From contig NC_052481.1 in the NCBI RefSeq assembly GCF_009730915.1, forward strand, positions 20,682,461-20,746,460: a stretch of 64,000 bases of DNA, written 5' to 3'. Made by a program: the position numbers and the translations under genes. This DNA comes from Dioscorea cayenensis subsp. rotundata (Eukaryota > Streptophyta > Magnoliopsida > Dioscoreales > Dioscoreaceae). Below are positions 1-14,281 of the stretch, in pieces; position 1 is the stretch's first letter, and every line of letters begins with the position of its first letter. Below the pieces are notes generated by a model, which saw only the letters and a program-made list of their open reading frames with translations, made no database searches and was not told where the DNA came from.

Positions 1-969
1 TAGGTTAGATGCCATTAGTACATGATAGATATTGAGATGGATTAGGACATATATTACTTGTATATGTTTAGAAGATGACCAATCCTTCATTCACCAATTA
101 AAAAAACACCATACCAAAATATAACACATTTTAACTCTAAAAACAGCTCACAAAAAAGTAGTCCCCATAGTCAACTAGCGTTGAAATTTCTAAACATTCA
201 ATAGGTTCTTAACATTTATACGACTTTGAAATGGTTAAAAAGCACAACTGCATAAAATAACATTTTGTGATTAAGTGATTTCTATATGACAAGAACTTGA
301 AGTGATTAATCAAAAATATTCTAGAAGAGAATAACACCAACAGATGATAATCTTTAACAAAATTTTCTAGCACCACAACACTATCAATTTCATCCAAGTT
401 ATGAAGAGTAACCCCCGAGCTTCTCCTTAAGATATTGGAGAGTTTGTAAGCCCCGCATCCCATAGCCTTTTTTTCCATTGAAGGAAATAATTTATTTAGC
501 AAAGCAACAACAATGAGCTCAATGTTGATTATTACACAATGGTGTGTGGGAAACCATTTAAAAAAAAAATTAACGTTCACATTCAACACAGATAAAGTAC
601 TATATTAGCTTTCAACCTCTCAAAATCACAAACAAAAGGGAAAAAAATCACTGATATTCACAAACCATGATGTTTGAAGAATCAAGCTGATATCCAAAGT
701 ATACATATAGCACACAAGACAGGCAACTGAACTTCAGCATCATGCATAGATAGGAAGTTTCTATTTGTAGATACAAGTAAATCCCAAATTTCATTTTGCC
801 AAAACAAACATAACTCACAAGCATAATTTATATTAGCATCATTATTTGTTGTTCATTTTTCCAATCATATTCAGTATTTCATTGTCAAATTTCCACCAAC
901 TAAAGCTTCATGTATCACTGCCAAACAATAGTAGAACAAAAGAACAAACAAACTAAAGCAATCGAGCAT
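1..969. other. AT-rich flank, no gene recognised
   Basis: Only short open frames are present. The longest, on the minus strand at 209-589, has no domain or motif I recognise. No TATA-leader-ATG arrangement or exon chain could be built. It could be the far end of a neighbouring gene or decayed repeat DNA. Confidence 0.5.
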
Positions 970-1915
970 CATAGTTACAAATAGATAAACCATCCGAACT
1001 TTTTTATACATGAATGATGCAAGTCTATCCATCTCAAGTCGAAGAAATCCAAGAAATTAGATGAAATTTAATTTTCAAAGAAAATAAGAAAGCCCAAGAA
1101 AGAGGTTTACCACCATTGTCAAGAAACTTATTCGATCTGATGAAATCCAAGTAGTCATTAAGCATAGTAAAGTAAATTATGGTCACAAACAGATAAATTA
1201 TCCCAACTTCTTTATGCATGAATGTTAGAAATCTACCTGGATCAAGCTGGAGAAATGCAAGAATTTAGCTGGGTAAATTTTTTAGTAGATCACTAAACTT
1301 TGATGCATTTTCACTTTGATCATTAAACTTCAATTTATATCAATTTGATCACTCAACTTTAATTTTATTTCACTGGGTAGTAAATCAAGGGATTTGGGCC
1401 CCCAAATGAATGATGTGACTCTTTTTCGATAATATGGACACCTCTAATAGACTTAAGAATGTGTCACGGGGAGGATTGACTTAGATTTTTAGACAATTAT
1501 GTAATCAATTAGAGGTTGAAATCTTTGATTTATTGCCGATTGAAATCAAATTAAAATTGAGTGACCAAATTGATGTAATTTAAAGTTTGGTGATCAAAGT
1601 GAAAATGAGCCAAAGTTTAGTGACATACTTAAAAAATTTACACAAATTTAGGTATAATTAAAAATTCAAAAAGTACAAGAATACTCAAGAAATAGGTTTT
1701 ACTAGAATTGCCCAAATCTCATCAAACATCTTCTTTATCCATGAATGCTACAAATCTACACAATCAAGTCGGAGAAAAACAAGAAATTAGTTATAATTTA
1801 ATATTCAAAGGAAAAAAAAAAAAGAAATTAGACAAATAGGGCTTACCTCCATTGCCAAAAGTCTTACCTAATGAAATCGAGACACTTATTAAGACATTGG
1901 GACTCCTGCAAATCC
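970..1915. repeat. Three diverged tandem copies of a ~160-210 bp unit
   Basis: Copy 1 (about 970-1177), copy 2 (about 1178-1708, interrupted) and copy 3 (about 1709-1915) share an ordered set of words: 'tttatacatgaatg' or close variants, 'caagtcggaga' or variants, 'caagaaattag', and 'attcaaag'. Copies 1 and 3 also share a 'taccaccattg' or 'tacctccattg' block. Spacing between words is similar once the insertion in copy 2 is removed. The unit is of unknown origin; on the minus strand the block before 'ggtaaac/ggtaagc' resembles an exon end, which is weak evidence. Confidence 0.6.
1269..1644. mobile_element. MITE with long terminal inverted repeats and target duplication
   Basis: The left ~100 nt ('gtaaattttttagtagatca' onward, with repeated 'actttgatcact'-like phrases) reappears as reverse complement at the right end ('caaagtttagtgacatactt' then 'aaaaaatttac'). 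The element is about 375 bp and has no coding capacity. It is flanked by 'aatttag' at 1262-1268 and 1645-1651. The uninterrupted site is visible in the sister repeat copies ('caagaaattag' followed directly by an AT-rich run ending in 'attcaaag'), which supports both the boundaries and the duplication. The superfamily is not assigned. Confidence 0.75.
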
Positions 1916-2072
1916 CATCCAAGAATTAAGAATTATAAAAACCGAAGATCAAACTAGACAAATAGACCAGTAAACTAAGAAACCCTCAAAAGAAAGTCAA
2001 CAAAATCACCAAGAAAACCAAAGATCATTTATAAGAAAGAAGAATTATTCTATCCATGAACCAGAAGGGGAT

Positions 2073-2207
2073 CGTTGCTTATTATCTCTTCGCTCTGATG
2101 ATCAGTTGGGGAACATTCATTGCCCTTTCACCCTCAGCTCCGATGACCAGCTGCAAAGCATTCGTTGCCCATTCCTCCTTCGCTCCAATGATCAGTTGGG
2201 GAGCATT
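2073..2207. repeat. 45-bp minisatellite, three copies
   Basis: Copies lie at exactly 2073-2117, 2118-2162 and 2163-2207. Each contains 'atgatcagttgggga' or the variant 'atgaccagctgcaaa'. On the minus strand all three stay in one frame and encode 15-residue units of the form NxxQLxIxA. The frame ends at stops inside the last unit, so a real protein is not shown. Confidence 0.8.
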
Positions 2208-2214
2208 CAAAGAT

Positions 2215-2247
2215 CGAGAGAGAGAGAGAGACAGAGACAGAGAGAGT
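2215..2247. repeat. (GA)n microsatellite
   Basis: A GA-rich run interrupted by 'acagagac' directly follows the 45-bp minisatellite. It produces artificial Ser-Leu or Arg-Glu strings in open frames. Confidence 0.85.
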
Positions 2248-3443
2248 GGCGGGGTTTTGAGGAAAAGCGGGAGTCGGTGAAGGCCGACGTAATATATAAT
2301 AGAATCTTTCAGAAGATTTGATATCATCGCCACTTCTTGAGATCGTTTCACATGTAAATAATTCTAATCTTGAGGCAATAATTGATGATGCGGATTATAT
2401 CACTCTTGTAGCGGTTAGGTGCTTGGAATGAAATCTTTTGAATTGGAGTACCATGAACTCTTAACTAAAGAAAGATTTTGATTGAGAGGGGTTATCCATT
2501 ATTGGACAACCACTGCTTAGCCTAGTAGTTGGTCACATATGTTCAGTTGATCTCTTGTATGAGAAGTTATATTCCTTTCTTCAGAGTTGCATGATAGGAT
2601 AACTTATTAGGTTGATATAATGCTTATAAATCTTTTGAGCGTGCACGTGACGGACTTTCATTACCCTATATAACACTTTGGACAAGTTAATAAGTTCTTA
2701 AAAGTTGACTGTAATTGATGCACTTCCATATCTATTTGTCCCTTGATAAATTTTTAAGTGAAGAGCACTTGTCACCTGTTACCCAAAAAAATAAAATAAA
2801 ATAAATAAAATATCATATTTTAAGATTCAATTATATTAAAATGAACTCATATACATCTTTTTTCTTCTTTTTGAGGAAAACTCATATACATCGCCTTCTA
2901 TAGGGAGCTTTCCTTTTTCTTGCGCAGCCACAAGTCACCCAAAACAGAGGAAGTTAGAACCAAGTGATTAGGCTATCACACTATTTCCTTCAATTGCCTT
3001 AGCTTCCATGTGAATCAATTGCATATTAATTGATCATGTATCCCTAGGCCATCTTGAAATGCCCAAAGATATAATGAATGTACACTATAATCAAGTTCCT
3101 AATGGCTAACAGTGAGGACCTTCTTTTTGAAACACCATAATCCACAAGAATGAACTTGTGAACAAGCAGATTGGGATGAAATTTGAGGATTATAAAGCAA
3201 CTCAATGAATAATTCTATTATAATAAACAATTAAGAGAGTTAGAGACAAAGGTATAAAATGTATTTCTTATATATTATAGCACCACTGCCCCACCAAATG
3301 CATAATTCAATCTCCCAAATTCTATTCATATTATAAAAACAAAGTTTCAGATTGATCCATCATATACAACACAGATATACATAATCACCAAAAAGAATGC
3401 ATTATCACAACTGCATAAATGCAGAAATACAGAAACACAGAAA
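2248..3443. other. Intergenic DNA and 3' flank of PMI1
   Basis: No coding region is supported. The right-hand 100-200 nt before 3444 presumably contains the PMI1 3' UTR on the minus strand. An A-rich stretch lies near 2785-2815. No further element is recognised. Confidence 0.5.
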
Positions 3444-5933
3444 CTACTTTTCATTCATCTTCACATCAGGATTCCTCATTGGCTTCAACCACATATCTGC
3501 CATAATTCTTGCTGACAAGCTCCAAAGAAAGTCCTGTCCTCTGTTGCCGCCTTTTCCGGCAGTCACCATACCCTTCCTCCCTGCCTTAACCAGTCCATAA
3601 GCCACCAGCCACTGCATTGCAGTCAATCTCTGCTTCTCCCCATCCCAAACACTCCTCCTCCCTCCTGTCCTCACTTTCACACTGCTAACATGCAAACTTG
3701 TCATTTTAAACTTTTCTTCTTCATCAATCAGTGCTGCTTGCAAAACTGCCATGACAGGAGCCCCTACAGCTTCATATCGCCGAAGAGGATCCCTAAGTTG
3801 AACAACTACCATCAGTGAAACTGATGATGTATTCCCAGCATTACTATTTTTCATCCATTCTTCCACCGGTGTCGCTGTGTCTAATGGGTTGTTCATTCCG
3901 GTCGCCGGGGAAACATGGAAAGGAGCAGCTTCATCAGGCATATCTGCTTGAATCTTCAAAGCATCAATAGACATTGCCTCAATTTTCTGCAATGCCAATG
4001 CTAACACCTCCTCCACAGTCACTGGCTCTTCTTTCACATTCCAAATCCCACTCTTGATCCTCTCCTTCCTTCCCTGACTCAATGCAACAGACATCAGTTT
4101 GAGAACTGCCATTGATTTCGCTGCGCTAGAGCTTGCGACTTCTTTATTCCTGCCGGAGATTATCGCCGACGCAATGCCTTCAAATGCAATTTGCTCTGCC
4201 GTCTTGCCCATGAGCTCATCCATTGCTAGGAGTGACATGAGTTGAGAGCCTAGTCCTTCAGAACCTAGAGAAGCCAACCTCTGAAACACTTCAAAACCAT
4301 TAGCTTGATTCTCATCTCCAAGTACCAATGTCTTAGATATTTGCATTGCAAGCTTAGGAATCTCCTTTTTAGGCATTATAACATCCGAAGGATTTATAGC
4401 TACTAAGTACCCGCCATCTCTAGTTTGAACAACAGAACCTATACTCTTCCCAAGATCAGGCAAGAATACCAAGTTACTTGCATCTTCTTCTCCGACACCA
4501 CTCTCCGGCCCTGACATTGTTGGAGTAGGAGCTTCGGCAAGTTCATCTTTTCCGCCTTCCAATTCAAGCAATTGAAGGAACTCTCTCGTCACCGTCTCCT
4601 CTTCGGCATCCAACCTCTGCATTTCATCTTCCTCACTAACCTCTGCTTTGACAGATTCATACCCGTCTCCGATCACCAACTCCAGTGCCTTAATCTGCTT
4701 GGCGATCTCGTCGAGCTCTGTGAGTCTCATGAGATGAGCACTGTCCTGCTGGACTACTACTTCCTTGACTACTTCACTGGAGACAGATGATTCCTCTCCG
4801 GCAACCTCATTCTCCACTGCTGATTGTGCCTCTTGAATCTCAATCCCTTTATCCACAACCTCAAATTCAGGAAGATCAAGATCATCAACCTTCACCTCCT
4901 CCAACTCTGACTTATGAGTAGTGGCCGGAGAGAGCAACGAAGGAGGTCCAGGTTCATCGAGACTAAAATCATCAATTCCTTTCAAGTCAATCCTCTGAGA
5001 ATTCTTCGACGGCGTCGTCATCGTCGATAGCTCCGACCTTGTGATCTTTGGACTCGTGACGCTAAAAGAAGACTTGGATTGCCGACGAGCTAACGACGAA
5101 GATGTAGACGATGAGCCTTTGCTGCTAGGCTGGTTATATATCCCAACACCACCATCCTCCATGATCTGAAACCCGAGCTTGAGCACAAGCTCACCTCCTT
5201 TCGCTTTTCCGGCTAGACTAAAGGTAGTGTCCCATTGACGAACACGAGAACCCTCCAAACTTCGATCCATTGACTCCTTAACAAGGTCACTAAGATCAAC
5301 AGAGCTCCGACCAAAGTCAAGCTCAGGGGCATCAATGGCAGTGACGGAGATCAAGAAAGGCCGGGGTTCAAACTTGAGAGGTTTGCCTGAGCTAGAACCA
5401 CCGCTGCAATAAACATGGCAGCGAATGAATAGCATCTCTTCAAAGTCGGCGGCGCCTTGGAGGACACGCGCCGGCATGGTTTGGATGGCGCTGTCTTTGC
5501 TTTCTTTCTTGCGGACGGTGACGGAGAGGCGGAGGCCGTTCATGGAGGCCGGAAGGCCATGAACGGAGACGACCTCAACGGAGAGAAGGCAGCTGAGACG
5601 GCGCATGCCGATGTGGGAAAGAGCTCGGATTGGTTTCCAGTTCCATAGTTTCTTCTTCTCCGATGAAGATGATGGTTGGAGTTCTTTGGTGGTGGTGGTG
5701 GTGGTGGTGGTGGTGGTGGTGGTGGTTGATTGGGAGAGGTCATTGGGGCGGGAACGAAATGGGGACATGGACAAACGGCGGGAACGGGGACGGGGTTCAT
5801 CGGTGACGGGGGCGGTGGAGTCGGAGGAGCGTTGGAGGGCGAGAGAGGCGGTGCGGCGGGGTGGGTAGAGGGATTGGCTTAGGGATTCGAGTTCTTGGAG
5901 GAGCTGAGTGTTGGAGTCTTTACGGTCCACCAT
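3444..5933 (-). CDS. PMI1: PLASTID MOVEMENT IMPAIRED 1 (PMI1) protein, NT-C2 domain
   Basis: The single exon encodes 829 residues. The N-terminus reads MVDRKDSNTQLLQELESLSQ, a family hallmark. An NT-C2 (C2-like) domain spans about residues 108-258 ('LLSVEVVSVHGLP' to 'ELVLKLGFQIMEDG'). It is followed by a Ser-rich linker, a long acidic region ('DLDLPEFEVVDKGIE') and the conserved C-terminal block with 'MQISKTLVLGDE', 'SLLAMDELMGKTAEQIAFEG' and 'ADMWLKPMRNPDVK'. Length and absence of introns match known PMI1 genes. PMI1 is a cytosolic or plasma-membrane-associated plant protein required in Arabidopsis for light-driven chloroplast and nuclear positioning through short actin filaments. The ATG at 5933 is the first that gives the conserved N-terminus. 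A run of about 14 Thr (5688-5727) just before the C2 domain comes from an ACC microsatellite. Paralogues (PMIR) exist, so orthology is likely but unproven. Confidence 0.92.
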   Translation of the reverse strand: MVDRKDSNTQLLQELESLSQSLYPPRRTASLALQRSSDSTAPVTDEPRPRSRRLSMSPFRSRPNDLSQSTTTTTTTTTTTTTKELQPSSSSEKKKLWNWKPIRALSHIGMRRLSCLLSVEVVSVHGLPASMNGLRLSVTVRKKESKDSAIQTMPARVLQGAADFEEMLFIRCHVYCSGGSSSGKPLKFEPRPFLISVTAIDAPELDFGRSSVDLSDLVKESMDRSLEGSRVRQWDTTFSLAGKAKGGELVLKLGFQIMEDGGVGIYNQPSSKGSSSTSSSLARRQSKSSFSVTSPKITRSELSTMTTPSKNSQRIDLKGIDDFSLDEPGPPSLLSPATTHKSELEEVKVDDLDLPEFEVVDKGIEIQEAQSAVENEVAGEESSVSSEVVKEVVVQQDSAHLMRLTELDEIAKQIKALELVIGDGYESVKAEVSEEDEMQRLDAEEETVTREFLQLLELEGGKDELAEAPTPTMSGPESGVGEEDASNLVFLPDLGKSIGSVVQTRDGGYLVAINPSDVIMPKKEIPKLAMQISKTLVLGDENQANGFEVFQRLASLGSEGLGSQLMSLLAMDELMGKTAEQIAFEGIASAIISGRNKEVASSSAAKSMAVLKLMSVALSQGRKERIKSGIWNVKEEPVTVEEVLALALQKIEAMSIDALKIQADMPDEAAPFHVSPATGMNNPLDTATPVEEWMKNSNAGNTSSVSLMVVVQLRDPLRRYEAVGAPVMAVLQAALIDEEEKFKMTSLHVSSVKVRTGGRRSVWDGEKQRLTAMQWLVAYGLVKAGRKGMVTAGKGGNRGQDFLWSLSARIMADMWLKPMRNPDVKMNEK
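5688..5727 (-). repeat. (ACC)n microsatellite coding poly-Thr in PMI1
   Basis: The plus strand reads (ggt)n about 13 times in the first ~90 codons of PMI1, giving an uninterrupted Thr tract. The reading frame is kept. Confidence 0.9.
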
Positions 5934-6215
5934 TGGAGACGTTGAGGAGAAGGTGAAGGGTTGGTGGTGATGGTGGTGAAGGGTTGGAGATGATAAGGGA
6001 TGTGTGAGATTGGAAGGAGTGGGAGTAGGAGGAGGGGTTTATGGATGTGAAGAGGCCATGAGAGTGGGAGACATTGGGATTTTGGATTTACATTGGAGGG
6101 AATGAATGGAGGAAATGAGAGTGAGTTGGCCGTGGATGGAGACACTAGTGAATGGTGGTGCAAGGATGGGTGAATTTTGTAGTTAATAACTTAATATGTG
6201 AAAGGGGAAAAAAAA

Positions 6216-6226
6216 TTATATATATT
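6216..6226 (-). promoter_or_regulatory. Candidate TATA box of PMI1
   Basis: The minus strand reads AATATATATAAT about 285 nt upstream of the PMI1 ATG. A pyrimidine-rich, ATG-poor leader (5934-6180) lies between, as expected for a 5' UTR. AT-rich surroundings make chance likely. Confidence 0.3.
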
Positions 6227-7222
6227 TTATTCTGTGTTATGAAATCCAAACAAAAGTTGACTCTTTTCTTTTCAACCATTGGATAGATTTCATATTACAT
6301 CAAAAGTATAAATAGAAGATTATGGGTTCAAATCCCTCCCGTGACAGTATTATTCATCATATTATTCATATACTGTTTATCCAGAATTTTTATATTATTT
6401 TTATATTGTATATATACTGTACATATGAGTTTCAGTACTGTTTGGTACTGTTTATATTCATATAAAAAAGTGTTTGTTGTCTATTATTTAAAAAAAATAT
6501 ATCTTTTTCATAAATTTGCTTTTTGATTGATTTGTAAATTATTAATTATTTTTTTAAAAAATAAAAAATAATTATGAGTCATGATTTATGAGGTGCATTG
6601 AAGGGTCCAGTGGTAATTATGAATAATGAATCATATATATAGAGAGAATATTAATAAAAGGTTTGTTGGTGGTCGTTGGAGGCAAGGAGGTGAAGAAAAA
6701 GTGTAATTATGAATAATGTATGTTTTTGTTTTGGATATTTGCAGCCGGATGTGAAAAGACTTTTAAGTTTGAGAATTATAGTTTTATAGGAGCCTGAATT
6801 TCCTCCATACAAATACTTATGACCCAGGTGAAGTGACAGCATCTAACCCCAAAAATGGTTAGACAACTAGGAACACCTCACGGCTCACAGTGACACCTAT
6901 GATTTATAATCCATTTTTAGTGTTGTGTTCTTTTTTTTGTATCTTCATGCGTCCTTTCTTTTCTATTCTTTTATTCTCTTTTTTTCTATCCGGTAATCAC
7001 ATCCATTTTTAATGTGTCTTATATATATATATATATATATATTTCTCATTTATTTTAATTTTCTAACAAAATTATGGTTTATCATTGGCCTTTTGGCCTA
7101 TTGACACAAGCCCTTTGGGTGTTTTAGACAAAATTCAGTTTCAGAAAAAATTTAAAATCAAATTTCAAAATTTACATACTGTGCACGTCTTTAATTTCTC
7201 TTAAATATGTGGCGCCTACCAC
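6227..7222. other. AT-rich intergenic region
   Basis: No gene is supported. It contains a tRNA-like B-box phrase (gggttcaaatccc, near 6322-6334) that may be a SINE remnant, and a (TA)n run at 7020-7042. The CPK 3' UTR probably begins near the right edge. Confidence 0.5.
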
Positions 7223-7225
7223 CTA

Positions 7226-7231
7226 TTTATT
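7226..7231 (-). terminator. Candidate polyadenylation signal of the CPK gene
   Basis: AATAAA on the minus strand lies 215 nt downstream of the CPK stop codon. This is a suitable distance for a plant near-upstream element. Confidence 0.4.
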
Positions 7232-7445
7232 CAAAAAAAATTTAATAACAACAGAAAACTTGAGCAATATTTTATCATTTCGGATTGATATACATGATTT
7301 AAGAGGAGCATCAAAAGCTCCAATAGCATCCACGTTCATGACACAAATCAGATACACAATTGGGAGGTAGGATGGAAAATAAATAAGGAAATGTGAGAAG
7401 AAAAAAAAAAAACTTTCACTACCAAAACCTGTACAGCTTTGAGCC

Positions 7446-12443
<4,998 letters not shown>

Positions 12444-13669
12444 CAAGCATTCGATGGAATGCCGAAGAATGGAAGGATTCAGAGGTGGCGGCGAAGAGGG
12501 TGGAATTCTTTTGTTTTTTTTATAAACTTGGGCGGGTGGGAGGAAAGAGAGGAAGCTGTTTGGATGGCTTTTATTTATTATTATTTTTCTTTTTCTTTTT
12601 CTTTTTTAAATATATATATATCTATATATCTATACAATCTATAAAAAAAATACTAGAATAATTTTAATTTTTTTATAATATTTAAATTTAAATTTAAATT
12701 TATATAATATTAATAATTAAAAAATATTAATTACACATAATTATTTATACAATAAATATTTATAAAAATTTTGAAATCTATATTATAAAATAATTTTTAT
12801 GATAAGAGTTGTTTAATTATATTATTTTATATATATATATATATGATATTTTTTCAAAACTTTTCACAAACTCTGATGTGAAACCGGAGATGTGAAACCG
12901 GAGAGATTGCTTAGTATATATATATATCATATATTATATTTAGATGAATTTTTAATATATATTTTAGATTTATTTATTTATTTGTTTTGCATGGATTTAT
13001 GCCACGTCATGCATGTAGATAATGAATTGATTATTAATAATAGTAGAAATGAGGTGAATTATTTATTATATATATTTCTCAAATTGTCACTAAAATCTTT
13101 ACTAGTTGACCCTCAGCACATCATATTGAGTAGAATATTTATCTTATTAAATTAAATTAAACTAAAAACTCTGACAAATATATTATGGACAAAGAAAGAA
13201 AAAAAAATGTGTAGAGAGTTACTGTCACTTTGAAACATAAATTTAATAATTAATAAAAGAATGATAAGAATAGATTGGACATAGATGGCATGTATTCATA
13301 CAATTAGAAGTTCCCTTCAACCAATCACATGAACACGAACTAGAGAAAATGTTTTCATTATGACATCTTGAGGAGAATACAGTACATTAAAATAAACATT
13401 CCAAATTCCAATAATAATAAAAGAAAATTTTGTTGACTGGGTCAAATAGCATCACAGATCTCCTACGTAATTTCTTTTATAACGTGCGCTATAAAAATCA
13501 AGCTAAGCTAATTGCATTAATGATGGAAAAAGAGAGTCATCTCTTCTTGTCAAAAATGAGTTTCCTGGGAGTTGCACACCCCATTACTATTCAGCTAAGG
13601 TAGTAATATAAAAATAAAGGAGAAAAGGAAAGGTTGCCTGAACAATGGTGAGGAGAAGAACATAGATCC
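12444..13669. other. CPK promoter side and AT-rich intergenic DNA
   Basis: The first ~150 nt next to the CPK start is purine-rich on the plus strand (pyrimidine-rich leader on the minus strand), as in a 5' UTR. From 12600 the DNA is dominated by A/T runs and short TA repeats. No gene or clear TATA box can be singled out. Confidence 0.45.
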
Positions 13670-13915
13670 ATGTCTTTGCATGAAGTTCACAAGTGGGCAG
13701 CCAAAATCTTTGACTTCTTTGAGTTTGAGTTTGAGTTGGAGTCGATCTGCTTTCATGGCAGCCAATTACTGGCCGTGTTTGAACTTGGCTTGTTCTTGGT
13801 CAATAGACTTTGTTTTCCACAAGCATTCCCACCTCAAAGAACATACCTTAGCAGCGTGCTTCATATTTGCCACACCATTGCAATCAACATCTGAGAAACT
13901 GGATCATATATGAGA
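13670..13915. other. Moderate-GC island, possible gene remnant
   Basis: This block is less AT-rich than its surroundings and open in several frames. On the minus strand one stretch is followed by AAG|GTATG, resembling an exon end. No homology was recognised, so no product is called. Confidence 0.2.
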
Positions 13916-14281
13916 AAAGAATGTTTAGATTCATCGACAAAATGGAACAAATCACAGAGAGAACAGACTTCATACCTGATAAAGCAGATGAACTGTTTAA
14001 GCTGGAGATGAATGCAATCCTAAAATATGAAGACATAACAATATGCAATGATATAGGTGAAAGAAACATGTAGCACAGAGTACATTCCAGATAGAAATGA
14101 AGAGTAGACGAACAAGAAACAATGTCATTCATATAAATTTAGTTGATTGAACTATATAAGAAATGTGCTCTGAGTAAAACCGAAGGAATATTTTCAAATT
14201 TCTGCTTCTTGGAGCTTGAGGAATAGATTAAATAACTGAACCAAACCACTTATTATATGACAGGATTGATGCTTGGTGATA

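Noticed and set aside
209-589. 126-codon minus-strand frame as a gene
   Set aside because: No homology, no clear splice or promoter context, and composition follows the AT-rich background.
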